Below the pieces are notes generated by a model that saw nothing but the letters and a program-made list of their open reading frames with translations, had not been told where the DNA came from and did no database searches. The position numbers were made by a program, and so were the translations under genes. Shown in pieces: positions 22,801 through 36,713 of a stretch of 64,000 nucleotides of DNA. Each line of letters opens with the position of its first letter. The stretch's first letter is position 1. The stretch comes from Eopsaltria australis (Eukaryota > Chordata > Aves > Passeriformes > Petroicidae). The stretch lies in contig JAVTVJ010000047.1 of NCBI GenBank assembly GCA_034509425.1, forward strand, positions 1,736,001 through 1,800,000, given 5' to 3'.

Positions 22801-23110
22801 AAACTCAGTATCATGCTATACCAGCTCAGGCTTTCTGGATCAAAAGAGTGTCAGATCAACAAATTTATACCTTGATCACCGTAAGACATTAATAACATAT
22901 TCCTTTCCCCCATGACATTATGGGAAGGTTTCCTTTGGAGTAAATCAAAGGCACTATAATCTGTCCTGCTTGTCCTGGAGGGTTTGCTTCTATGCAATTC
23001 TGGCTCTGTACATTTCTCAGCCCCTCACATGTACACACATTCATGTGCACAGACACCTGGATGGATTCATTATTTTCCTGTCCACTGCCTACTCCGTTTT
23101 TTTCCTGCAG
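19863..23110. other. Non-coding stretch
   Basis: AT-rich, with a TA-rich repeat block at 20,517-20,570 and an octamer (ATGCAAAT) at 22,522-22,529. No gene or recognised mobile element. Confidence 0.55.
20517..20570. repeat. TA-rich imperfect tandem repeat
   Basis: TTTCTTAAGTATATAT occurs twice in tandem, followed by alternating GTATATATAT and CATATATATG. It is a low-complexity microsatellite-like block able to form hairpins. Confidence 0.85.
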
Positions 23111-23453
23111 TTTTCAGCCAAGGGCTCTGGCCACCTGTGAGGCAGCATTGCCCCAGTGTGCAAGCCCTTGCCCCACCCTCTCAGCAAGCTCTTGCATATT
23201 CCTCCTCCTCAGCCTCTCCACAGGCAGCTGCAACAGGAGCCAAACAGGTGGTCTCTGCTTCCAGCTGGGAAGAGAGTTTGTATCCTGCCCTCCTGCAGCT
23301 GGAGAGACAGGAGATGTCTGCAGTCATAAAATCCAAACTGTATGATTTCATAAACCCACACAACTTTATCCCCACAGGACAGATGAGTCCAGCACATGGG
23401 CTGGTACAAGCAGGAGAGCAGCTGGACTGGGAAAGAGCTGCTACAGTCCCCAG
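23111..23453 (+). other. Candidate isolated exon (non-coding or unknown)
   Basis: A strong acceptor (CCGTTTTTTTCCTGCAG) is followed after 343 bases by a consensus donor (CAG|GTAAGGG). One plus-strand frame is open throughout the segment and for some 40 codons before it. It includes QVVSASSWEESLYPALLQLE and SKLYDFINPHNFIPTGQ. No domain was recognised, and no partner exon was found nearby. It could be an internal exon of a long non-coding RNA, an exon of an unrecognised gene, or chance. Splice signals are seen; function is unknown. Confidence 0.25.
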
Positions 23454-26400
23454 GTAAGGGTGAGCATCCTGAAAATCAAACCTGGGACTGTGCTTTTTGT
23501 GCTGGACTCGTGGCCTGGATGGATGTTGCTATTTACTGCATTGTTTGTGGCCAGACAGGATCCCTGGCAGTAATGGCCATGACCTCTGCTTTGAAACTGA
23601 ATAATTGCCATTTGATCAGAGCACACATGGTGTTGTACTGCAGTCACAGCAGCTTCAGGGAAGTAGCAAGTCCACATTGCTTTCCAAGAAATCATTTCAG
23701 TCCTGCTGCCCAGAGCTTGGCTTTGCACAACGCATCCAGGCAGCTGGTTGGCATGAAGACCCCATCACCTGGGAGTGTGCCAAAATCCCTCAAATGCCTG
23801 TCCCTGAGCTCAGAGGATACCTGGGAGGAGAACTCTGCCTCTCACTATGCTTTTGCTGGCGATAGCAGCAGCAGAGGACAGGCCACTGGTTCACAACTCC
23901 GCTGCATACCAGGTCACTGCTGGCAAGGGATTTTGTGGCTTGGCCTCTGAAGTCAGGGTTTGTCTGGGGATGTTTCTGAATTATGTGGACAAGATGGAAG
24001 CTATAAACTGCTGAAAGTGAAGACATTTGCAAAAAAGGTGAGATAAAGCAAATCACTCCTTTTTCTTGTCTCCACTGACATCCATCCCTGCATTGGCATG
24101 TCAAGCAGAGATGAGCATTTCCTGAGTAAGAAACCTTATGTTGATCTGGCTAAAAAATTGCCAGAGCCATTCTGTGAAGTGTCTCAGATACTAAATCTGG
24201 AATAAATTCCCTTTTCTGACCCTAAATCTTGCTTTTTTTACATCCACAGTTAATCATTCCTACTTCTCACATCGTGTGTCATGACATGAGCCCCACCTTG
24301 GGAGCATAGCAAGGTAGGCCCTCACCACTTCCATTCTCTTGGGCCTCTCTTATTACCTGCCTCTGATAAGAGGCTGCCCACACACTGGCACCCTACAAAT
24401 ATACCCTGTATTTCTTGATGAAGCTGTCTGCTGACTCAAAAGGCTGTCACTTACTGCACATAGCTACTTCTCCATGCAAAGGGTCCAGTTCCTCTGTTAT
24501 GCAATCTGTCCATTTGATCTTCTGACAGAAAAAAAAGAGGCATTTGCTATTTCCTCAGCACGCAAGAGACAATCAGCCATTCTGTGGGGTAATGATTTGA
24601 CAGAAATAATGTACAGTCCTTTTCTATTCTTAGAATAAAACAGTAGCATGTAATTCACTCTGAAAATTGTCCCTGCACTGTCTGCACATGTACTCCCAGT
24701 AGCTTTTTGAGATGCTTACAGCTATAAAAAAGGTGGGAATTATGGCTTCCCTCCGGAATTCTACTGCTGGACATCAGGTAATGTTAATAAATCTGAACAA
24801 CTAGCTGCATGCTGGATGAGTAATGTGTAAAGTTAGCCACCTGATTTGAAACTGTTTGTCCCATTTAACTTCCAGTGAGTCATCTACTCTGCTGTTTCCT
24901 TACAGCTCAAGTTATGGACACTTTGCCCCTTAAAGTGGTCTCCAATGCTGCCTGTCCTGTTTGCCCAGCCAGGCTGGGCTGGCTCCTGGGGCTGAAGAGC
25001 CCCTGATGCAGCGTCACCCGGGCTCACACGCTGTGTCCCGTGGGTTTTGTGACCTCAGCCAGACCCAGCACTGTGGGGCACGAGCGTTACTGTGCCCGGC
25101 CTGTGGTCCAGCCAGCCCATGAGGTATCTTCAGACAGCCCTTGCGCACTTCCTCCCCAGTACTTTTCCACTTGCTCCCTGTTGTATCTAACTTTATTTCT
25201 GAGGTTTGCTAAACTTGCAGCCAGCTTCAAGCAAACCACGGAACCCAAACAAAAGAAAACTCATTCCTCATTTTTCTGACCAGACCCAAACAACAACTAT
25301 AACACTTCCCCAATTTAAACATGTGAGATTTGCCTGCCAGCCACTGAAGAAAAAAAAAACAAACCAAACCAAACCAAATCATCCTCTCTTGGAAGCAGTG
25401 ATCAAGCTGAGATACAGTGCTGCACGTCTCTCTGCATCTCGTGCCCTTGCCACCATTCTTGGGTATCCAGACCCTGGATCAGCCCCTTGCTCCCTTGGTT
25501 ATCCAAGGAGTTGCAGCTAAAATCTTTTTGACTTCTTGAGTATGTTTTTTTGCACTGTGCTCTGGATTTACTGCTGATGTGGAGAGCTATTTCTTGTAGA
25601 TCCTGTGTGGAAGGCACCCATTGCCCTGGTGCACCTGCACAGCCCCTAGGCACCGTCTGCTAGAGAGTTCTTGTTGTTTGGGCTCAAAAAAATAAACCCG
25701 CTGTATCCTTTGATTGCCTCAGAAGAGTAAATTTCCTTGCTCTTAGGTAGCATATTGTTTTAAAATGGGGGATTCTGCAAATATTTTGCTACAAGCAAAA
25801 TAGAAAGCCTTGGACCAGCAACCCCAGCCAGCAGCTCATGAAAGTGAAGTGAGTCTAAAGTTCTGTGCACAAGTTCACTTTTTTAGATGTCTGTGGAAAT
25901 CCAGTCCTATGCAACTTCCTTTTTGCTGAAGTCCTCTGGATAAGATGGACTGGCAAACATAGGCTGTTTCTATTCTAGGGTAGCTTGTAAGAAATAACTG
26001 TGAGGTTCAGCAAAACAACAGCAGCCTCTGGAGACAGAGAACATCAGCAGCATGGCTCTCCTGTTCCCTCTGCCCTTTCTGCAGGCACTCAGCCCCAAAA
26101 AAGCCACTGGCTTTCCTCCTCCATGCAAAACTTTCTTCTTTCTTCACCTTCACATGTTTACCTCTCTCCTCTCTGTTTCCCTCCATGCTGTGGTGCTTTT
26201 GCACTGACCAACCTCTCTGGTTTTATTCTCTCATCCTTCTCTCAGGACACTGCTGCTCCAGTGGCTCAGCATCTCTGGCTGTCCCAGAAAGCCACCTTTT
26301 CCCCGTCCGACCCTCAGATCATTCTTCCACTTGCCTTGTAAAGTGCTCACATCCTGCCCAGCCATATTCCACCATATGCCACTGCATGCCCCCGCTTTAT

Positions 26401-29400
26401 CTCATGGAAAATATCAAGATAATCAGACCTGCCTCACTGTGATTCATGTAACCATCTGTCTGGGCTTCCCACTGTTCGAGTGCTCTGATACTCACCCTGC
26501 TAGCCAGAATATAAGTGGGCTTTTACTGTCCAAATTTCTTAACCTAAACAAACATGAAAGGCCAAATTCTGCTCTGGGCTCTGTTTGCACAAATCCCATT
26601 TGTGACATTAAATGGGGCTGTTTGAATCAGTGCGAGCATGGAGTTTGGCCCAGAGTTTTCCAACTGATTTATGGTGTCCATCTGGCTGCTCTTAATCAAG
26701 GAGAGCCTGGCCTGAGCACAGTTTTTAAACAACATGGTCATACAGAAAGCTCAGCTAGGGCCACAGACGTGTTTGATACCAGGAATGATGACACAGCTCT
26801 GTCCCTCTTGCATCACTTTTCCTTGTCTTCTGAGCTTTCAGGCACTGCCTATCTGCTCAAGTAGGACCCTGCCTTAAGTAAACCTTCTGAAATGGGGATT
26901 ATGAACTTTTGAAGAAAGCTTGGCTCTGGCCAATTTAACTGCTACTGGCACTGTTTCTGTAAAGCACTCTTCACCACGGGTTATCACACATGTCCAGCTA
27001 TGGGGAAGAAGCTGGGAGATAAACTGGTTGTCTCCCAGTTCTGCTTAATACCCAAAGTATTGGCTGCAGTTAGCAGGACCTTGAGCAGACCTGGTCTCTC
27101 GAAATTAATGCTGCAGCATCAGTGCTCCTGACATCCCTTTTCCCAAAGGCATCAGCCGTGCAGAGCTTCAGCCCCTCTGCCTCAGGAACCAGTGCTGCAA
27201 TGGGGTCCAGCTCCCACAATATAGTGCTGCCAGCACCACATGGCATCATCTTCCCTGGGGAGCCCAGTTCTCCCTGGGATCCATCTCCTGGCCATATCTG
27301 CATAGCTGCTGAGTGAGTCCAGCCCTGACTTGCAGGAAGTGTTCCACTGAGATGTGGAGTGGGATGGAGGTGGAAACACCCTTTGTACCCAAAGAAATGG
27401 GGCACCATCCCAGTGCGTATGACAAGCAGTGACGGGTATAACTGAATCAGACCCTTTCCAGTCATTTTAGGAATGAAGAATTTAAATCTTCCAGGATGCA
27501 ACCCTTAAAAAATCATCTTGTGTGGCCTGCTTTTCCAACCAGGCTGTCCAACTTGTACCACCAGCCTAGTGAAAGCCCAACAGCACACAGTCAGTCCAGT
27601 TTCTGGTGGAAATGTCTTAACACTGAAAAAGAAAATTTTTGAAACTGAAATCTGTGCATTTTCTTCATATTGAAAATAAATTACTCCTACACTTCCTTAT
27701 AGCCTTTGTGACATGCCCAACATCTGCAATATTTTAAGACCATGTTTTTTGAAACCCAGTGAACAGCAGAGAATCTCGGCTTGCCTTTAAGAATTAAAGA
27801 AGCTCCTTTTCCTTCACTTTTCAGGAAAAAATCCTCTTATCGAAACAAAGAAGCCTGCAGTGTAGAGGTTACAAAATCAGTCAAAAAGCAAATACAAGTG
27901 ATGTGAGCCTGTTAATTTTAAAATCTCAAAATTTCTGAATGCCAGGAATTGGTGACACAAAATTTCCATACAGACAATTAAGTGAGTCTTCTAATCAGTC
28001 AGTATGATAGAAAGTCTTTTGGATGCTACCCACAGGATTTGTTATTTTTATAACTCTTGGCTCATTTAAGTTATTTTTTAAATTATTCTATCTCATTACA
28101 GTTTGATGTTAATTAGCATATAGCTGAAAAAAGAAAATGTGTTAAATCTGAAAACCAGGAAGAAGTAGAAAAAAAAAGCCCTAAGTTTCCAAAAGCAATG
28201 CCATCAAAGCCATGTTTCCTAATCATTTCATGCAGAAATTAAGCTGGAAGTGGTGTCAAGAACCTACACTTTCACCTTTTTGCCTCAAGCCAAGAAGGTC
28301 TCAGAACTTCTCAAAGAGGGCTACAGCTCAGGTATGTTCAAAATGACCCATTATAACCAATTTTTCAAAGACTCTTAAAAAGCAGAGGATCCGGAGCTGT
28401 GTTGGATCACTCTGCAGGGTCTTACCATGTTCCAGCACTTCAGCACTGCCTTGCCTGGCCATGCAAAAGACAAGCTCTTGGGCATCACTGGGAGAAAGAT
28501 TTATCTGTTTGGTGTATTGAAATCCAGGACTTAAATATCTTTTTTTCAAACAATAGGGGACCCTGGGGAGAAGATGTGAAAGCAAAGGGGGAAAACTCAG
28601 TCCTGCTGTGTGTGCACGCAGGAGCCTGGGTTCCCACAGAAGCAGACTCCTCTGCTCATCAACTTCTGCTTTTTGGGTTCAATCTGAATCTGATGTAAAC
28701 TGGTGCCCAGATCCTTAGGACAAAGAGAAGAATGCTAGAAGGCACCTCAACTCTGCATTTGCATCCTTGCCATCCTCCCAGGCTAGACCATCCTCCCCCT
28801 TCACTGTTTTCCGAGTACCTCCCCCAAGAAAACTGGCACCAAAAAAAGAGGCGTACAATAATAAAGATAACTGCTTATAATTTTCCTCATTAATGACTTT
28901 GCCTTTTCTCGGCCCTTAAGACATTTTTTAATTCTTTTCAGTATTTTCTTGCTATGTATACTTTTCAGTATATTCTATGCCATGCTTTCCAACCTTACAA
29001 ATCAATCTGTTGTGCAATGCAGTATTAAATGCACCCCTGACAGCTGGATGAACTGTGCCTACTGTTTCCCCCTTGTCCACTAATCCACTAAGCAAATTCA
29101 TCAGGTCTGACCCACATCACTCCTTGAGGAGCAACAGTATTTCACACGAGAGCCTCTCACAAGGCTGGAAAACAGAAGCCACAAGGCTTTACTAAAGACA
29201 GTGACATTCTTCAGTTACCATCCATAACCCAGTCCTGCTCTCCAGCACGAAGTGAGAGTAAAATTAATGTCAGTGAGGAGACACGCGAGTGGTTCTGGCA
29301 AGGATGGGAAAGCATTCGGCTCTGCCACATAAAATGCAAGATTATATTTGCTTTAAATGTTCTCACACCTGGAGAGGCTCCCATCTTCCCTGTCAGCACA

Positions 29401-31199
29401 GGCCTCACACAGCACAGCTGGTGAGGCAGGATGCTGCGTCCGGAGCTGAGCTGGCTGCAGCCTCCCAACCATTCCAACCAGAAGATGTGACAGCAGAGGG
29501 CTGGAGAGCACCTTGGGACATCACACAGTCCAAACCCCACACTGAGACAGGCTGTGAGACATCCAGACTGTCTCTGACGGATATTTCTCTGACCTTGTCT
29601 TAAAAAATTTTTAATTATCCTTCTAATTAGAAAGTTGTAAAATTAAATGTCTCTGGCTGCAAAATTTATCTGACTACCACTTGTGTGCCAGTCTGGTCCC
29701 CAGGGAGATAATGTAACAATGGATAAGAGGAGTTCTGACAGCTCATTGGTATTTTATAGGGGTTCAGGGTCAAAATCCAGGCCAAAGTAAGTATTTCATT
29801 ACTGCATTACTAGTGAAACTGTTATTGACACAGTCACGTTTTTTGGAGGATGAGAATAGATGGGAAAACAAATGAGCATCTCAGAGCATGGAGGTGAGCG
29901 GTGCTGTTCCACTCATCTCTCCCCATGTGCCCAGGAGAGGAGTGTGCTTTTCTAGTCTGCCCTGGGCATGTCCCTTATATATTCTGTGCTCATGACTATT
30001 CAATGTGATGTCCCTGTAGAGAAAGAAAAAAATAGGAATTTTAAGTAGCAAAATTCAGGTTTTTTATCCATTTTCCTCCAAAACACATGATGACTAAAGT
30101 GTTACAAAACACAAAACATTTCCATTTTTTAACATTTTTTCCATTTGTTTCCCTGATTTTTCTGACAGTCTCTGCTCTCATTCCTACCCATTGCAAACCA
30201 AGGAGTTGGCTGAGGAATTCCACTGCAAGTTCCCTCTCTAACCTCAAAGTATTTCCAAGTTCTCTTCTCCACTTTCTCCCACTTTTTTCACATGTGAACA
30301 CCAAAACTCCCATTCATGTGCAAGGGTAGCTATTGGCCTCTGACCTGAGAGAAGCTCAACCAGAAATTGGTAGTTTCACCAAGCTCTATTAGTGGAAATA
30401 TTAAATAATATGTCAGATGGAGCAGCTTTCAAACTCCTACGAGACACTAACATGGTCTAACGTCTCCTTGGAAACACTGCAGCGCGGGGTCTTGGCAGTG
30501 CGTGGCGGTGATACTACAGATTGTGTAGTGTGGGACTACTCTAGCTGCTGGCCACTGCAACTGTGCATCCAGTCCTTCAGGGCTTTCTGTACCCTGCCTG
30601 CTAAAGACATCCATGCAGAGACCGATTTCCAAAGCTAAAAACTGTGATCCGCGTTTCCGGCTTTTTCAGACTCAAGCAGCAAGGGCACAAAAGGCACTTA
30701 TTCCCAAATTATGCAAGTTTTTATGCAAGGGTTTCAGCACATCCTGATGTATTTCACTAGACATCTATAGAGACAGTCATGGACCGGAAGCTAAGAATGT
30801 CTTTTGATGAATCGTGACCCACATTTAATGTTTAACTTGAACAGACTGGCTTTCTAGTACCAAAGATACTTATGGGGAATGTTGTACTTAGACGCTAAAG
30901 AAAAGTTTTATTTTCTGGTTGCTTTGGCATGAATAATGCATTTTAACCATATTTCCTTTTTAATTTTAGGTAAAGCCACAGATGCATTTGTACACAGCAA
31001 CATAAGATAATCTGAGAGAAATATGTCAGGACAGATTGCAAAAAGAGGTGATATTTAGAGTGGATGAAGCAACCCACAATATGAGATGCTGATAACTTGG
31101 GCTGTTATGTACCGGATTACATTTTTTAAAAAAAGAGACAGAGCAAATTTTTTTTTTTTCTCCTTCCTTCTGAACAACCACTTTCAGGCAAGCCTTAGG
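23454..31199. other. Gene-poor stretch
   Basis: No convincing gene. A simple (AAACC)n-type tract lies at 25,350-25,379. GC is locally higher at 24,940-25,150 and 27,100-27,330, but CpG is not enriched as it is at 8-9 kb. Overlapping open frames up to 184 codons (23,396-23,950) show no domain. Confidence 0.55.
25350..25379. repeat. A-rich (AAACC)n simple repeat
   Basis: A run of A is followed by three AAACC-type units on the plus strand. Simple sequence only. Confidence 0.85.
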
Positions 31200-31566
31200 A
31201 ATTAACCTGTGATCCTTCAGGTTGCTCAGAGCCCCATTCAACCCAGCCTTAAACACTTCCAGGAATGAGGCATCCACAACTTCTCTGGGCAACCTGTGCC
31301 TCACCACCCTCACAGTAATGAATTTCTTCCTTATATCAAATCTAAACCCACTCTCTTTCACTTTGAAGCCATTTCCTCTTTTTCTACCCCTACATGGTCT
31401 TGTAAATAGTCTCTCTCCATCCTTCTTGTGGGCCTCCTTTAGGTACTGGAAGGCTGCAATGAGGTCTCCCCAGAACCTTCTCTATTCCAGGCTGAACAAC
31501 CCCAACTCTCTCAGCCTTTCTTCACAGGAAAGGTGCTCCATCCCTCTAATCATCTTGGTGGCCTAT
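31200..31566 (-). mobile_element. CR1 LINE 3' UTR fragment, well preserved
   Basis: The plus strand gives the reverse complement of a long continuous CR1 3' segment. Landmarks in order are CAGGTTGCTCAGAGCCCCAT, GGCATCCACAACTTCTCTGG, CAACCTGTGCCTCACCACCC, AATGAATTTCTTCCTTATAT, TACTGGAAGGCTGCAATGAG, AGGCTGAACAACCCCAACTC and GGAAAGGTGCTCCATCCCTC. It is the best-preserved CR1 copy in the window, hence probably younger. It is 5'-truncated and lacks the terminal repeat. A poly(T) tract and pyrimidines precede it near 31,148-31,170. Confidence 0.9.
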
Positions 31567-33868
31567 GTGTGATGAGTAATTCTCTTGGTTTTGTATGCAT
31601 GGAATTAATTTGGATGTGGTTCTCTGTAGGAATGAGTCTTATGTGTCATTATTATTAACATAAACATGTGCTCAGCATCAACATAAAGCTGTTCCAGCCA
31701 CAACCACTGAAATACAGCCACTCTGTCCTCACTTCTTGCTAGTGTATTTCTGAACAGGTTAAAAAGGACGATAAATCACCCTGCACAGAAGCGGCTAAAA
31801 CTGCAAAGAGTGGCAAAGTAAGCCGTGTATCACATTCTCCTGTTTATTGGTCCTGGCGAGGCTAGAGAGCTTATGATACTCAGTAGCACGGGTGACAGCA
31901 AGGGCACGACAGTCTGTGTGGCAGTGTCTTTCTGGTCTAACACACACACACAGGCTATTTATTTCTACATAATAATGACATGATTTCTCAGAGTGAAGGC
32001 ACTGAAGAATGATAGCTTCTGTTCTTGCAGGGTGGAACAGGTCAGTAAAAAGGGAAGAGACACGACCTTGGTGCTAACCATATCCTAATAAAATCCTGTA
32101 TTTAGGGGTGAATTTCTTCCACACAGCACAGCAGTACAAACTTCCCCAACCATAGCATCCTCCAGAGCTGCTCAACCCTGACCTGGAGAATTCCACCTCT
32201 GGGGCTGAGAAACAGGATGGTATTCTGGTTTTCAACTCCCTTATGCTGTAGTGAAATATTTCCAGTAAAAATAGGAGCTGTTCAATGTGTGGCTCAAACA
32301 TTTGCTGAATGACAGCAGCACTGGGACTTTGCAGTTTAGCAAATTCCTTGTTCACCCTTATGCAATGCGTGAGATCATGGAAAGACAGCAATTCACCTTC
32401 TGCCTGCCAAACACCCAATCACCATTTAAAAATTTTACGGCAGCCCTTGGTGGATATATATTAGCACCATTTAACTACTTGCAGATATTTTTCAGAGAAA
32501 GCAAATTAGAAGTGTGAAAAACAAGAGATAAACAGGACAGCCATCTTAGCAAGAGGAAGCCACAAAAGGAGGGCAAGCAAGTCTTGGGAAACAATTCTCC
32601 TCAAATGGGCAAAGAAATGCCTTTGTAGGTAAGTACATGTTCACTTATTATGTAATGCTACCACCACTTAAAGAAACGTGAATGTTTTTGGGGCAGTAAC
32701 AGGAGAGAACATTTCCCTAGTTAATCCGCATGCTGCTAGATAAGTCCTCAAGTGTCTCTTGCTGCTGACAACAGGGTCAAACAAGTGCAGCGGAGTCCAT
32801 CCTTGTGGCTGCCTGAGTCACCAGTCCCACGAGGAGAAGTGAGCAGAAGTCAGGGATGGAGAAGCTCTGTGTGGCAGCTTCATGTGCAGGAGATGACCCC
32901 GGGACAATGGAGGAGCTGTGAACACGGCTCTGGAGGTTGGTGGCTTGAGTCCAGCATCGCGGGCGGCTGGGAAAGCAGGGAAGCACCGCTGCGATTGTGT
33001 GGATCAGCTGGCCAGGCACATGTTCAGCCCTGCACCACGGGCTGGGAAAAGTGCCCGCACGCTAATGAGTACAGAGACATGGCAATTAGCTTGTAAGCGC
33101 TTTGGATTAGGACCATCTGTGCCATGCTCGTACTAAACCGGCTGCCATGGGCCCTCAGCCCGCCTGGCTGAAATGCTCCTGCAGGACAAACACCTCAAGC
33201 AAGGAGCTCACGCTTTTCCTGGTATCACTGCATGTCTTCTTAGACAAAGCAGGGAAAACAATTATTTTTCAAAAGAACATTGCGTTATAACAACTCTGAG
33301 CATTATAAGCAGTTAGAACTGCTCAGACCAAGTCAGTCCTGAACTCAGTAACACTTTCCAGCTGAAGAGCACAGGAGAAACATATGCTGGTTTTTGGACA
33401 GGAAGGGAGAAGATGGACTGAAGACAATTCTGTGGAAGATTCAAGTACATTTCCAGGAAAAGATAAATGATTCATCACATTTCTAATAGTGGCTATAGCC
33501 CCAATGCAAAAACAGTAGCGCAGCACAACCGGTCAGATTAATTAAGAAAGAGCAGAATGACATCAATTCTGATAATCAGAGAGAGGAGAAGAGTTCTGGT
33601 GAAGTATTTTCAGGGGACATGCTGAAACTTTACAGCATACAATCACCAAATCAGAATTTAGAGCTCAAAGCTTGCATAAAAGAATAATCAGGAGAGATGT
33701 CCTGAAAACCATGAGGGTCCAGTCCAGCACTAGGGGAGCTGGTCGTGCCCTCTGTTCCCAAGATTAAGCATTCTATTCATTGTACCTTGTAGTCTAACAG
33801 TTCATGGTAGAAAATATTACAAAAATATTTTAAAGAAAATGTTCCTTAAAACATTTTCATCCTTTTCC

Positions 33869-33890
33869 TTTTTTTTTTTTTTTTTTTTTT
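33869..33890. repeat. Poly(T) run, 22 bases
   Basis: Uninterrupted thymine run. Read on the minus strand it would be a poly(A) tail, but no polyadenylation signal or recognisable retrocopy precedes it. Confidence 0.95.
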
Positions 33891-36652
33891 GGTAAGCCCA
33901 CACTTAATGGGGAAAGGACATGTGCAACTAGTTTTGAATCTGTCAGGAAAAAATGCTGTCCACTATCTGCCAAATATGTTTGATCATTCAACCTATCAGT
34001 AATGAAATGGCAGTGATTTTGAGACAGAATAATAAGACAGGAGTCTGGCATGGTGTGTGATGCCTCTAGGGGTGTACATTTTAAGGTTAGTTGTGTTAAC
34101 ATGGATGTGCTGCAGGATCAGCAGTGCCACCTGGCATTGTACCATCTTATGTAGGCACTGCAGGATTTTCTCTTCACAAATCCTGCTGTGCTTTTAAAAT
34201 CCAGCAAAAATTAAGAAAACCATGCAATTGCTGTATATGATATATCTAACTATGCTTTAGGATCAATTTTATGCAGAGGTACTGGCTATTACTGGTCTCA
34301 CTGGATTAGTCCTTGGTTCCAATGAAATCTTGAATAAAGTTCCTAGAAACTTCAGTGAAGCCAATAGTTAATGCCTTTTCCTACTGAGTTTAAAGAAGTC
34401 TCATTTCTGAGCCCAGAGAAGAATCTAAGAAAGGTCCAACGATTTAGGTCACACTTGAGTCTCCAGTATTTCCCTGCACTCAGTGCTCTACCCTGTGATA
34501 GATTTTTCAGTATCTTGTGATGATACAGGATCTCTGTCCCCATTTCTCTAATGAGGCTGATGCTTCCTCACCAGAACAGACAAATGTGTGGAGGATGGCA
34601 TGGAGGTCAGGCATACAATGGCAGCAGGACAAGAGCTCTCAAAGAAGACAGACAAAATCCCACATGCATTGAAACCTCTGCAAGCAGAGGGACTGGGCAG
34701 CACCAGAGTGGGTCCTTTCCTGCAGATTCATCTGAGCTGTAATGAAACAGAGTGAAGGAGCAGTGATCTCATGGTTGGAACTCTGCTGGGTTGTCTCCTG
34801 CTCCTTTCCAGAGCACAATTCCTTCCACAGTACACACCTTGCTGATGTACCTCATGCAGTCCCTAAGGACACATCTCCTAATGCCTGTAGCAGAGACCCA
34901 TGTCATCTTAAACAGTGGAATGTTACCAAATATAGTCAAGCATATCAAACCCTACAACTAGTGGGTACTGAAATAGTTCTATTCCAACTCCTCATGTAGA
35001 AGTCTTGTGTGTACACAGCTCTCAGCTTACTGTGAGCACCTTGTTGGAGCCTGTGACAGGGAAGCCATGTCACATGCAGCCAACATTTCTTTCCAGGACT
35101 GATCCATGTTCTGAAACATGGAGTCTCCCAGGCAGCTGGATATAGGGGGTCAGGCAGATTTTGGTTACCCAAGCAACTCACATGTTGTGATTCCTAAACA
35201 ACTGAGATGTTGGAAGGCTGAGGACGCTTGAGGGAAATGATTATGGAAAACAGAAACCGTTTTCCAGCCATACAGTCACACTGTGGTAAGATCTGCATAT
35301 TGACATGTTTTCAACTCCTCATCATTTTCTGCATGGCCAACAGATTACCAAATATCAGACCAGACACTTTATTTTCCTGTTTTCCCTTATGAAGTTCAGA
35401 CACCAGCAAAAGAAGAATCTGCCTGGGAAGAGCACAAGGGATGGGCTAGCTGGCCATGCCCTACACACTGCCATGGCACAGTACCCTTGGATGTTCTGCC
35501 TGCAGTCAACTCCTCACAGCTTGCAATTCTCCCATTAGGGTCAAGGAGCTGCAGAACACCAGCTGAGATTGTAAAATAGGATGATGAAGATTACTGAAGG
35601 TTAGGGCATCAGATCCTGATGGAACACCAGTCAGCATTGCTGCAGGGACACAAACAGAGCAGCTCAGTTCACTGGACACCAGTGATAACTGTTTGCAGAC
35701 CATCCTCATCATCACATTTTGAAATTTTATTTATGTTTGCTTGGAAAAACTGTTCAAACTGGTAAAGGGATGTGCTTGGATCTCAAACACCAGGCTGATT
35801 TCCAGCCTCTGGTGATGAACAGTTTCCACTGCAAATCAGTGCCTGTAACCCCAATAACCTTCATTTAGTTTCACAGCTCCTGACCTGAATCAGTCCCTCA
35901 GTCATTTAATTTGAGGCTCATGATTAATTAGGTAGATTGCTCATGTTAATCAGCCATTTGTTAAGTGTCAAAATGCCCCCACCTCATGCAAGCTTGTGTT
36001 TGTCTAGCACAAGGTGTCCTGGCAAGGAGGAGCACGACAAGGAGGTGGTCAGGCAGATCAGTGGGTTTGAGTCAGCTCCTGTCATGTATTTCAGCTTTGG
36101 CAAAATGAGTCCAAATTCTCTTTTTCCTCTCTACCTGCCCTGAACTGTGTTTGTAAAGGTTAGCTGGCACTCACGGCATATAACATTAACAGAAATGCTG
36201 ACAATTACTTGAGATACCCTGTCAAAATATTTTTGAGGCAGGTACTTTGCAAGTACAACATGAGTCACTTCTAAAGTCAGCCCCAAAGTAGCAGCCACTG
36301 TGATAAGCAGGATAAATCAAATCAATTGGTTTGACTCACATTTCTTATTCACCAACTTTGCAGTGATCTGTCTTTTCTGACATCAGGCTACTTGCCTGTA
36401 CACCTTTCAGAGGTGAATTCAGAGGGGATTGGCAGACCTAGAGGTCTGCCAAGCAGCCCTATGCAGAAGCAAAAGGAGTAAGAGTCACAGGACATAAGAA
36501 AATGTCATATATATCATAAAGCATAATAAAAATGATCCTACCTAGCTGACCTCTGACCACGATTGGGTACAGAAACAATTGTCCTGAGCAGAGACCACTC
36601 AGCTCTGAATATTCAGCCCATTGCCATGTGCCAGCTGAGAAGCTATGCTAAG

Positions 36653-36713
36653 GGACTGCAAGCTCCTTCAGATAAAAATGGACTGCAAGTCCCTTTGGAT
36701 AAAAATGGACTGT
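36653..36713. repeat. 27-bp tandem duplication
   Basis: GGACTGCAAG begins at 36,653 and 36,680, with GGACTGTAA at 36,707, an exact 27-base period. Each unit ends in GATAAAAAT. Two full copies and the start of a third are present, with a few substitutions. Confidence 0.9.

Noticed and set aside
33869..34102. Poly(T) as the tail of a minus-strand processed retrocopy
   Set aside because: No polyadenylation signal near the tail, no recognisable parent gene and no target-site duplication seen.
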